This document shows positions 1 through 7,637 of a DNA stretch of 64,000 nucleotides, one piece after another; position 1 is the first letter of the stretch; every line of letters begins with the position of its first letter. The stretch is from Novibacillus thermophilus (GTDB taxonomy: Bacteria > Bacillota > Bacilli > Thermoactinomycetales > Novibacillaceae). Both the position numbers and the translations under genes were made by a program. The notes under the pieces are model-generated. The model saw only the letters and a program-made list of their open reading frames with translations. It ran no database searches and had not been told where the DNA came from. The stretch spans positions 2,604,001-2,668,000 of the forward strand of contig NZ_CP019699.1 of assembly GCF_002005165.1 (NCBI RefSeq), written 5' to 3'.

Positions 1-1
1 G

Positions 2-1528
2 GCATGTGTCGATGGGGATCTGTATCTTGCTGTTCAAGATTTAAGTAAAGATTTTAATGATGTCCCTTCTGCCACGATTGTAAAGTCTACGGATAAAGGA
101 AAAACATGGACTTGGGATAAGTCTGGTCCCATGTTTGACGACCACACGTTCACGACGATCATGTTTCTTGATTATGGAAAGGACTACGAAAACGCGATAG
201 ACGACTACGTATATGCCTATGGATTAGATTACAACTGGAGAGATTCTTTTAACGACCGGGTTGAGGACCCGACCAAACTCTTTTTGGCTAGAGTACCTAA
301 AACGAGCATCATGGACCGATCAGCATGGGAGTTTTACACAGGACTTGATGACGGTCACCCCACCTGGTCAAGCCATATTGATGAGAAAGTACCGGTTTTA
401 CAAGACGATCGGTTAGTCTATCAAGACACATACTTTTCTTCCGATCCGAAGAACATGACAGTCATTTCACAAGGAAGTGTTGTTTACAATAAACCACTCG
501 ATCGCTATATTTATTCATCGTGGACAGAATATACATTTGAATTTTATGAAGCGCCGACACCTTGGGGGCCGTGGAAACGCTTTTTATCGAAAGATTACGG
601 TGCATACCCATGGACTGAAACAAAAAACGGAGGTTATGCAACCACTATTCCTTCGAAATTTATCAGTCCGGATGGGAAAACGATGTACGTACAGTCCAAT
701 ACGTTTATGGGCGGCACGAATAATTATAACTTCTCTTTAAGAAAGATGGTGGTTGAACCTTATGTTTCCTCTACCCCTACTAATTCAAAAAACAATGACA
801 ATTTGGCGGTAATTGATGAAAGCACGACCCCTATCAATAAAGTGGCACATTTCGGGAACGTAGATTACTTCAACAACGGCATTAAAGAAGAATCAGAAGA
901 TAGCTGGAACAACGAGCGGAAAACAGTGGACTGGTGGGGGTATACGTGGAACAAGTCGTACAATATGAACACCGTGAAATATACGACGGGGAACATGTTC
1001 AGCGATGGCGGTTGGTTTACAGATGTAAAGGTACAGGTCAGACAAAATTTTGAATGGATCGATGTGAAGAATTTATCGGTGACACCTGATTATCCGAAAG
1101 ACCAAACAGCGGGCAAACATCAAACGTATACATTTACATTTGACGATACGTGGGGAGACGGTGTCAGAATCATCGGGACACCGGGAGGAAGTAAAACGTT
1201 TACTTCCATCGGTGAATTAGAGGTGTACTACGCTAAAGAGACGCCCCAAGGTGTAGGTGCAGCCGACATGAAGGCGCTCGTTGAGCGCTTTGAGGAGAAG
1301 GGAGAATTTGCAAACCGCGACGCTGCCCGTTCCTTAATCATCCACCTGACGGCAGTCGATCACTTCGAAAGGCGAGAAGCGGCTGAAAAGGTAGTCAAAC
1401 ATATGAAACGCTTTAAAGTGTTACTTGACCATCAGCAAGACGGTGAGTTGATATCTGAAAGGGCGTTTCAAGCGCTTCACTCTCATGCGGATGCATTGAT
1501 GAAAAAGTGGGAACAGTCCCTTCGGTAA
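2..1528 (+). CDS. Secreted DUF4185-like protein with C-terminal FIMAH-type domain, 5'-truncated by window
   Basis: The reading frame is open from base 2, so the gene begins outside the window; the first internal ATG (131) is not the real start. The N-terminal part has beta-propeller-like features (a STDKGKTWTWD stretch, then a P-WGPWKRF stretch and a VQSN strand) that resemble the DUF4185 family of probable carbohydrate-active extracellular proteins. A middle Trp-rich segment (WWGYTW, then an SIGELEVYY stretch) looks like a discoidin/F5-8C-type binding module. The last about 80 residues (from MKALVERFEEKGEF to ALMKKWEQ) resemble the helical FIMAH domain seen at the C-terminus of secreted Firmicutes enzymes. 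The substrate is unknown and the catalytic residues cannot be assigned. A strong terminator follows directly. Confidence 0.6.
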   Translation, partial: ACVDGDLYLAVQDLSKDFNDVPSATIVKSTDKGKTWTWDKSGPMFDDHTFTTIMFLDYGKDYENAIDDYVYAYGLDYNWRDSFNDRVEDPTKLFLARVPKTSIMDRSAWEFYTGLDDGHPTWSSHIDEKVPVLQDDRLVYQDTYFSSDPKNMTVISQGSVVYNKPLDRYIYSSWTEYTFEFYEAPTPWGPWKRFLSKDYGAYPWTETKNGGYATTIPSKFISPDGKTMYVQSNTFMGGTNNYNFSLRKMVVEPYVSSTPTNSKNNDNLAVIDESTTPINKVAHFGNVDYFNNGIKEESEDSWNNERKTVDWWGYTWNKSYNMNTVKYTTGNMFSDGGWFTDVKVQVRQNFEWIDVKNLSVTPDYPKDQTAGKHQTYTFTFDDTWGDGVRIIGTPGGSKTFTSIGELEVYYAKETPQGVGAADMKALVERFEEKGEFANRDAARSLIIHLTAVDHFERREAAEKVVKHMKRFKVLLDHQQDGELISERAFQALHSHADALMKKWEQSLR

Positions 1529-1532
1529 CTCT

Positions 1533-1570
1533 CCCCCGTGACAGGCGATACTGTCACGGGGGTTATTTTA
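1533..1570 (+). terminator. Rho-independent terminator
   Basis: A 12-bp perfect stem (CCCCCGTGACAG / CTGTCACGGGGG) with a GCGATA loop is followed by TTATTTTA. It closes the DUF4185-like gene. Confidence 0.9.
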
Positions 1571-1766
1571 GTCACCACAAAATAAACTGTTACATTTTCA
1601 TATTAACAAAAAAACTTTTACTGTTATCTTGCTTTAAAGAAGGTCTTTAATGATAAAATATGTCTCAAAAAAAATAAATAAATGTACATAAGAACTATTG
1701 TGAAAATATTTATTAGTCCTTATGTACTCTTTTTAGAAAATTGAGTTACTAGAACATTATCTGTTG
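1571..1766. other. AT-rich intergenic stretch left of the IS element
   Basis: No gene is seen here. The bases next to the IS are the original upstream region of the thiopeptide precursor gene, so the old -35 region of its promoter should lie within about 30 bp of position 1766. TTGAGT at 1741 would sit 21 bp from the -10 box after removing the IS, which is too far for a standard promoter. Confidence 0.5.
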
Positions 1767-3477
1767 CCTGAATTATTCATAACCGCGTCTCAAATGTTTT
1801 AAAAACCAGTTTCAAGCCTGATTTTTGTAAGTTTTTGGTTTCCCTAGATGTTTTCTCAAATATATTACCTAATCTACTGGAAAAACAGCAGGAAGTCATA
1901 CGCTAGCTTTCATAATCGGCTGTAAAAGGGCACACTGATCCTGTGGTCAATGTGAATGCTATGAGATTGACTTTTCTAATATCATCTCATTCAACCAAGC
2001 CGTGGGAGGTGATGGATGGTTCGTAAAGTCTGCCAATAAGCCTTTTGATACAGACAACTGCTGCACAGTTTAAATGTCAGATATCTGCCTGAACGAACCA
2101 GCTTTCCCGCGATCTTAAGCAACTTCAAACGGATGTTGTCGATACGATTTTTGTTCATCGTTCTAGGTAGACACAGTCGACGAAACCAGTTGTTGAAGTT
2201 ATAGGCGAGCACCATGAGTTGCAGCTTTGTGGCGTTGCTGTAAAACGATGGACTGCTCATCTGATCGAAAGCAAAGCCGTTCTTGGCTTCTTTGATAAAG
2301 TTTTCCATCGTGCCACGGTTTGCATAAAGCTTGACGATGTTTTTGGGTGAGAGCCCCATGTTGGTCACGATGAAGGTGTAGGTGAAGAAAAGCTCACCTT
2401 CCGGTTTCTCCATCTTGACCACCACACGACGCGGCTTATCCCAAGCACGTGCCTGGTAGTCAAATGATGTGTAAAACACCTTGGCTTCTGTCGTGTTCAG
2501 ATCAAACTGTTTCCAGAGTTCATCTTCAAATGGCTGTGCTTTTTGTTTCAACACGTTGTTTGCTTTTAAACGGATCACATAGTGGACATCATGTGTTTCC
2601 GCCAATTGATAGAGAGCCGGGATGGCAAAACCGCTGTCCCCGCGTATGCATAGCGTTGCCCATGGACTTTGCTTCCGATATCGCTTGATTTCAGGGCCGA
2701 TAAAGCGGACGACTTGCCGGGATGTGTACACATGACCAGCGCGCAGTTCTGCTTTGAGACAATCTCCAGTCAGGCCATCAAACATCATCAGGGGATGGTA
2801 ACCTTGGGCTTGATAATGCGTGTTAAAGGCGGATCCATGCTGTTCACCATAGGTGGCCAAGTGGGTCGAGTCCAAATCCATCATGATATTGTCCTTGGGC
2901 TGGATGATGTCGACTCGTTTTTGCATCAGTGAATTGACCGATTGCAACTGCTTCATCGTTTCCTTATCCAATTTCTGATTTAGCCGGGAAATGGTCGGTT
3001 GAGAAGCCAGGACTTCTTTACCCAAAATGGTGGTCAACACAGGTTCATGACGTAATTCATCGGCATGATCATCCGCATGATACCCGGCAATGTGCTGATA
3101 GATCTTTTGGATGATGACGTCATCGTTAAAATGGATGTGATGACGGTTTGGATCATTCACATTGAGGTGATCCGTGATCGCTTGACTGAGCCCGATTTTT
3201 TCATCAAATTCTTTATACAGTAACCAACCGGCATCTGAGGTCAGGTTTCCACCTTCAAAATTGACTTTCACACTTTTGTTGAAATGCATGGTCTGCTCGT
3301 TTACACTATGCATAAGGGAGCCTCCTTGGTTTGTATTGGTTTTGGTCACTTTTACAATACCAAAGGTTGGGCTCCATTTCTATTTTTCACCCATTGGGTG
3401 AAAAGGTGGAATGCTTTTAATGGCCTGGTATGACGCGCTTTTTGATATTTTAAGTTCAGCTATATGAATAATTCAGG
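1767..3477. mobile_element. Complete IS1380-family insertion sequence
   Basis: Perfect 15-bp terminal inverted repeats CCTGAATTATTCATA (1767-1781) and TATGAATAATTCAGG (3463-3477) bound a 1711-bp element with one DDE transposase. It is flanked by the 5-bp direct repeat TGTTG (1762-1766 and 3478-3482), as expected for IS1380-type target duplication. Identical ends and an open transposase suggest a recent insertion. It sits immediately upstream of the thiopeptide precursor. Confidence 0.9.
1991..3313 (-). CDS. IS1380-family DDE transposase
   Basis: Catalyses transposition of the surrounding element. The frame opens at 3349, but the ATG at 3313 has a strong AAGGAGG ribosome site just upstream, giving about 440 residues, normal for IS1380. 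Visible motifs are the first catalytic Asp in MMDLDSTHLATYG, the second in CIRGDSGFAIP, and the C-terminal Y-R-E signature in YANRGTMENFIKEAKNGF. An N-terminal stretch (GGNLTSDAGWLL) is also typical of the family. The frame is uninterrupted, so the element may still be active. Confidence 0.93.
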   Translation of the reverse strand: MHSVNEQTMHFNKSVKVNFEGGNLTSDAGWLLYKEFDEKIGLSQAITDHLNVNDPNRHHIHFNDDVIIQKIYQHIAGYHADDHADELRHEPVLTTILGKEVLASQPTISRLNQKLDKETMKQLQSVNSLMQKRVDIIQPKDNIMMDLDSTHLATYGEQHGSAFNTHYQAQGYHPLMMFDGLTGDCLKAELRAGHVYTSRQVVRFIGPEIKRYRKQSPWATLCIRGDSGFAIPALYQLAETHDVHYVIRLKANNVLKQKAQPFEDELWKQFDLNTTEAKVFYTSFDYQARAWDKPRRVVVKMEKPEGELFFTYTFIVTNMGLSPKNIVKLYANRGTMENFIKEAKNGFAFDQMSSPSFYSNATKLQLMVLAYNFNNWFRRLCLPRTMNKNRIDNIRLKLLKIAGKLVRSGRYLTFKLCSSCLYQKAYWQTLRTIHHLPRLG

Positions 3478-3480
3478 TGT

Positions 3481-3489
3481 TGTTATAAT
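3481..3489 (+). promoter_or_regulatory. Extended -10 promoter of the thiopeptide cluster
   Basis: TGTTATAAT is a perfect extended -10 (TGn-TATAAT) 47 bp upstream of the precursor ATG. The TG belongs to the right copy of the IS target duplication (TGTTG), so the duplication kept it intact. No good -35 is visible in the IS end at 16-18 bp spacing (TATATG at 17). The ribosome site AGAGGAGG follows at 3519-3526. Confidence 0.6.
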
Positions 3490-3535
3490 TGGCTAGGGTA
3501 GGGGGGGAAATACTTTTAGAGGAGGCCAAGAACGC

Positions 3536-3694
3536 ATGAGCGATTTAAAGCACAGCCTGAACGAGCTTGAAATCGAAGAGCTTGACGTTTCAGAGATGAT
3601 GGATTCTGACAGCCTTTCGGAACAGGAAGCGACTCAAGTCATGGGAGCTTCCTGCACCACTTGTGTGTGTACATGCAGCTGCTGTACAACCTGA
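3536..3694 (+). CDS. tclE: Thiopeptide precursor peptide (thiocillin/micrococcin type)
   Basis: A 52-residue peptide. It has an acidic leader (residues 1-38, rich in Glu/Asp, with MMDSDSLSEQEATQVMGA before the cleavage point) and a 14-residue core SCTTCVCTCSCCTT (39-52). This core is the one known for thiocillin and micrococcin P1. Six Cys would become thiazoles, core Ser1 and Ser10 would be dehydrated and joined into the central pyridine, core Thr4 and Thr13 would become dehydrobutyrine, and core Thr14 is the residue decarboxylated or modified at the C-terminus. A strong AGAGGAGG site precedes the ATG. It is present as a single copy here, while Bacillus cereus carries several tandem copies. 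The modification genes follow in the same direction. Confidence 0.95.
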   Translation: MSDLKHSLNELEIEELDVSEMMDSDSLSEQEATQVMGASCTTCVCTCSCCTT

Positions 3695-3821
3695 ATACAC
3701 GCAAGCATCTGTAAGTGAGCATAGAATTGTTGCTGTAAACCTGTCTCGTGTGATCTCCCCCCTACCTTTCAATATATTTTAATCTAGAAGAAAGCTCGAC
3801 TCAAATGCGGGTGACTTTATC
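3695..3821 (+). other. Spacer between precursor and first modification gene
   Basis: 127 bp without a gene. There is no clear terminator hairpin after the precursor. CCCCCCTACC at 3757-3766 is the exact inverse of GGTAGGGGGG at 3497-3506 in the precursor leader, so the transcript could pair around the whole precursor gene. This might limit or tune expression of the downstream enzymes relative to the precursor (inference). Confidence 0.4.
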
Positions 3822-5657
3822 ATGGAACGGATTCGCGACGATAAGCGCTTGAAATTAAAACGAGACACTTTTTTTATACCGGATGGAGACAGCGTATACT
3901 TTAGGAACAACGCAGGTTCTTTTTCAATTAAGGGCAGGGGTGTGTATACGCTAGTGGAAGCCCTAGTTCCCTATCTGAACGGGCAGTATACACTGAGCGA
4001 GATCACGAATGCTTTCCCCTCCAAGCACGTGTCAGCCATTACAAAAGTATGCGTTAGTTTGCATAAAAACGGTTTTTTAAAATATACCAATCAGGAGTTT
4101 CATTCCAAGGAAGAAAATATAGAAGAGATCGAGTTTTTGGATTACTTTAGTTCTGACGGCTACAACGCTTTTCTTCGCTTTAAAAATGCGAATTTTGTTC
4201 TTACGGGAAAAGGGGAAATTCTCTACAGCGCGTTGCATGCACTGTTAAAACTTGGCGCATGTCACGTACAAGTTCTACAGAGCGAAGAAAGTGAAACCCG
4301 CGTCACTGATCTCATTGAGAAGTACAAACAAGAAAGAGAACTGACCTACATCACAGGAAATGTAGATCATATCGGCAGTTTAGTGAAAAAGGCAGATCTT
4401 GTGGTCTACGCTTCGAACGATTGTGACCATCCTCTTCTACATAAGCTGACGGAATCCTTAAGCAACGGTCAACGCCTGGTCCCGATAACGTACGTGGAAC
4501 AAGTCGGACTGGCGGGGCCCTTGTTACATTCATATCTTACTTGGAACAAAGTCAAGGGACGGATTCAATACGAGGAAATAAGGCGAGGCGATCACCATCT
4601 TCCGTCTTTTGTCTCGGGATCGACGCTGGCCAGTGTAGCGGCATTCGAAATGTTTAAATACTTCACCCAAGTCCTTCCCTCCAACCTGACCGATCACGTG
4701 TACATACTGGATCTGGAGCAGTTACAGGGGGATTTTCATCCCGTTTCATTTCCCTTTTCCGAACAAAACGAAAACCGTGAAAAGGATGGAGCGTCGGACA
4801 GACATGCCTTCTATAGCTTTATCGACAAACATACTGACAAGTTTACCGGTCTGTTTACGAATTTGGACAGACGCCACCTTTCCCAAATACCTTTCTCCCA
4901 GTGGCGAATAAATGTTGCAGTTCCAGGGCCGGACGGTATGGGTCAAAGTCGGGAGGTCATTGATTTCGGTGATCAACACGACGAGGCTCGCTTTAACACT
5001 TGCTTACACGGGATTGAGCAGGCTGCAGCAGTGTGGTTGATGAGTAGCGACGAAGAGAGTGAGTTTTATGAGGGCACCCGTTTTGTGACAAATGAGCGGA
5101 TTCACGTCTCTCCAAAAGATTTTCACACCATTCGTCTTTCCGCAGGGGTCAACGACGAACACCTTTTGAAATACGGTATACTCAAACAGCTTCTCTCTTA
5201 TGAGTTGCGAAGCGAAAACGGGGACAGCGGGAAGAGTGTGGCCGCCACGCGTGAACTGTTTATACAAAATCACATCGGCCATTACTACGCTTATTTAAAA
5301 ACAATGGACGCCATACCCGAATTGACTTATCAGGAGAAAGCGGGTGGATTCGTCGTCGTGAAGGCCGGCAGTCGAGGGGACATGCAAACGGGAATCGGAT
5401 TTACATTTCGAGATGCTTTAACGAACGCTGTCAGAGCGTATCTCATTCGCGTGCAAAACGGCGGTCGCGACACAGGGATCCGCCGTTCGAACTTTAAGGC
5501 CATGACAGGCTGGCATGACAACAAAGTAAAGGCGTATCTGAAAGAACACGATCTCGATATTTGTTTTTTTGAAATAAAGCGATTTGCTCAAAGACCATTG
5601 GGGTTAAAAGTTATGGCAACCTTACTTTTAACCGACGGAGCGATCCACAATGGGTAA
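3822..5657 (+). CDS. tclI: Leader-binding ThiF-like protein of thiopeptide synthesis (TclI-like)
   Basis: 611 residues. The first about 100 residues (DTFFIPDGDSVYFRN, then VSLHKNGFLKY) have the layout of a winged-helix RiPP recognition element that binds the precursor leader. The middle has an ocin-ThiF/E1-like fold (VLTGKGEILYSALHAL, DLVVYASNDCDHPLLH, VTYVEQVGLAGPLL-type strands), but no catalytic E1 cysteine is evident. In the micrococcin pathway TclI is known to present the precursor to the YcaO cyclodehydratase and the dehydrogenase. The start ATG has only a weak GGTGA site. The 3' end overlaps the YcaO gene by 8 bp, indicating translational coupling. Confidence 0.85.
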   Translation: MERIRDDKRLKLKRDTFFIPDGDSVYFRNNAGSFSIKGRGVYTLVEALVPYLNGQYTLSEITNAFPSKHVSAITKVCVSLHKNGFLKYTNQEFHSKEENIEEIEFLDYFSSDGYNAFLRFKNANFVLTGKGEILYSALHALLKLGACHVQVLQSEESETRVTDLIEKYKQERELTYITGNVDHIGSLVKKADLVVYASNDCDHPLLHKLTESLSNGQRLVPITYVEQVGLAGPLLHSYLTWNKVKGRIQYEEIRRGDHHLPSFVSGSTLASVAAFEMFKYFTQVLPSNLTDHVYILDLEQLQGDFHPVSFPFSEQNENREKDGASDRHAFYSFIDKHTDKFTGLFTNLDRRHLSQIPFSQWRINVAVPGPDGMGQSREVIDFGDQHDEARFNTCLHGIEQAAAVWLMSSDEESEFYEGTRFVTNERIHVSPKDFHTIRLSAGVNDEHLLKYGILKQLLSYELRSENGDSGKSVAATRELFIQNHIGHYYAYLKTMDAIPELTYQEKAGGFVVVKAGSRGDMQTGIGFTFRDALTNAVRAYLIRVQNGGRDTGIRRSNFKAMTGWHDNKVKAYLKEHDLDICFFEIKRFAQRPLGLKVMATLLLTDGAIHNG

Positions 5658-7623
5658 TTTTCGGATATTGATCCTCGGGAACGGCCAACTCATGAGAGAG
5701 GTTGGAGAAGTCTGTCATACAAAGGGGTACGTGACGGAGACACTTTCGGATCAAGAGCGCGATTGGCAGGAAAGCCTGTTGCACATTGTCCAGACGAAAG
5801 TGTACGACTTCCTGTTGTTAGTGCAGGAGCGTTGGAAACCCGATGTGGCTGTTTGGCTGGAACGGCATCTACACAGTGGCATTCCGTGGGTTCGCGTTTA
5901 TTCTTTGTTTAACGAAGTGTTGATCGGCCCGATGCGGAGACACGGGCGACGTGGCTGTACCGAATGCGCCGACACGAGAAGGATCATGACGTTGAAGGAC
6001 CGTACACGCGTTTTTCAGATGAAAAAAAGACTTATGGAGGGACGGGTGACAAGCGGTTGCGAATGGCTGACATCCGCAGCAGTGTATTTAATCGCTGAAT
6101 GGCTTTGTCACATGATGGAGCAGTCCGACGAAAACGGCTCATCTTACGACAATACTTTAGTGATCATCGATAAAAAGCATTTGAAGCTTTCCACGCACCA
6201 ATTTTTGCCTGTTCCCACGTGTCCCGTTTGCGGTGAATTGGAAGAGGATCGTCAGGACAAAGTGAAGGACGACTTCGAAACTGAATTCAACAGGAACGAT
6301 ACAAAAGGTTATCGGAAGCACGCCTTTAACGATTTAAGGCAAAAGGTTTTCGAAGACTTCGTAGACCCGAAGACCGGCGTATTCAATGCACTGTTGGATG
6401 AATACGAGAGCCCCTTTTCCGTTTCGGTTGCCAATTTGCCGCTGCCGGTAGGTAAAGATGAGGTCGGAGTCGGCAGAACGCTTTCCTATGATCGCAGTCA
6501 AGTAGTGGCGATCTTAGAGGGGATTGAAAGGTACGGAGGAATGGAACCGAGGGGAAAAAAAACAACAGTCTTTGACAGTTATAACAACCTGTCGCATGTC
6601 GCTCTCGATCCGAGAAAACTGGGATTGCACAGTGAGTCACAATACAACTTGCCGGGATTCCCGTTCAAGCCGTTTGACCCTGCCAAAAAAATGTACTGGG
6701 TATGGGGATATTGTCTGACGACTAACGAGCCCATTCTCGTTCCTGAAGTTTGTGCTTACTACGGTTTAAACTACCGTGATGGCATACAAAATTCTTTTGT
6801 GTATGAAATTTCTAACGGTTGTTCACTGGGCGGGAATCTTCAAGAGGCGATTTTGCATGGCATTTTTGAAGTCATAGAACGGGATGCCTTTTTAATGGCG
6901 TGGTACCGAAAGCTGCGGTTGAAAAAAATCAACACCGAATCCATTGCCGATCGAGAGACCCAATTAATGTTGACGAAGTTTGAACATGTCACCGATTATG
7001 ACGTGCATCTTTTTGATATGACAATGGAAAACGGAGTTCCGAGCGTATGGGCGTTAGCTAAAAACAGAGGTGACAGCGGAATGAATATTTTGTGTGCCGC
7101 TGGTGCCCACTGTGACCCGGTTAAGGCGATACAAAGTTCATTGCATGAGGTAGCTGGAATTTTAATCGCCCTGCAGGACAAATTTGAGAAAAGAAAAACG
7201 GCATTGTACGAAATGGTCCACAACAGTCATTTAGTCAAACATATGGAGGATCACTCTCTGCTGTACGGTCTGAAAGAAACCGAAAGTCGCTTTGACTTTC
7301 TTTTGGACGCAAATAACAGGGAGTATACGATAGACGAACTGTACAGCGGTAAACTGTATACCGGGTCCCTTGCTTCCGATTTACAGAAGTTGATCCAACG
7401 CTTCCGAGATTTGGAGTTGGATGTGATTGTGATCGACCAGACGAGTGAAGAGATGAAAAGGCATGCCCTGTGCTGCGTAAAAGTGCTCATACCTGGAATG
7501 TTACCGATGACTTTCGGCCATGACATGCGCCGAGTCGACGGATTTGAAAGACTCACAAAAGTGCCGAAGCAGTTAGGTCTGAAAGAAAACGGCTTGAATC
7601 CGTTTCCGCACCCTTTCCCATAA
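5650..7623 (+). CDS. tclJ: YcaO-domain azoline cyclodehydratase (TclJ-like)
   Basis: 657 residues. The N-terminal third carries two CxxC pairs (RGCTECADTRR and CPVCGELEE) that probably bind a structural zinc. The remainder is a YcaO domain with the ATP-binding signature in SLGGNLQEAILHGIFEVIERDAF-like sequence (about residues 396-416) and ends in PFPHPFP, the Pro-rich C-terminus important for catalytic YcaO enzymes. It cyclises core cysteines to thiazolines using ATP, with TclI delivering the substrate. It overlaps tclI and is followed after 14 bp by the dehydratase gene. Confidence 0.93.
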   Translation: MGNFRILILGNGQLMREVGEVCHTKGYVTETLSDQERDWQESLLHIVQTKVYDFLLLVQERWKPDVAVWLERHLHSGIPWVRVYSLFNEVLIGPMRRHGRRGCTECADTRRIMTLKDRTRVFQMKKRLMEGRVTSGCEWLTSAAVYLIAEWLCHMMEQSDENGSSYDNTLVIIDKKHLKLSTHQFLPVPTCPVCGELEEDRQDKVKDDFETEFNRNDTKGYRKHAFNDLRQKVFEDFVDPKTGVFNALLDEYESPFSVSVANLPLPVGKDEVGVGRTLSYDRSQVVAILEGIERYGGMEPRGKKTTVFDSYNNLSHVALDPRKLGLHSESQYNLPGFPFKPFDPAKKMYWVWGYCLTTNEPILVPEVCAYYGLNYRDGIQNSFVYEISNGCSLGGNLQEAILHGIFEVIERDAFLMAWYRKLRLKKINTESIADRETQLMLTKFEHVTDYDVHLFDMTMENGVPSVWALAKNRGDSGMNILCAAGAHCDPVKAIQSSLHEVAGILIALQDKFEKRKTALYEMVHNSHLVKHMEDHSLLYGLKETESRFDFLLDANNREYTIDELYSGKLYTGSLASDLQKLIQRFRDLELDVIVIDQTSEEMKRHALCCVKVLIPGMLPMTFGHDMRRVDGFERLTKVPKQLGLKENGLNPFPHPFP

Positions 7624-7637
7624 GGAGAGTTACATAA

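Noticed and set aside
131..133. ATG at 131 as start of the first gene
   Set aside because: The frame is open and protein-like from base 2, so the gene extends past the left edge.
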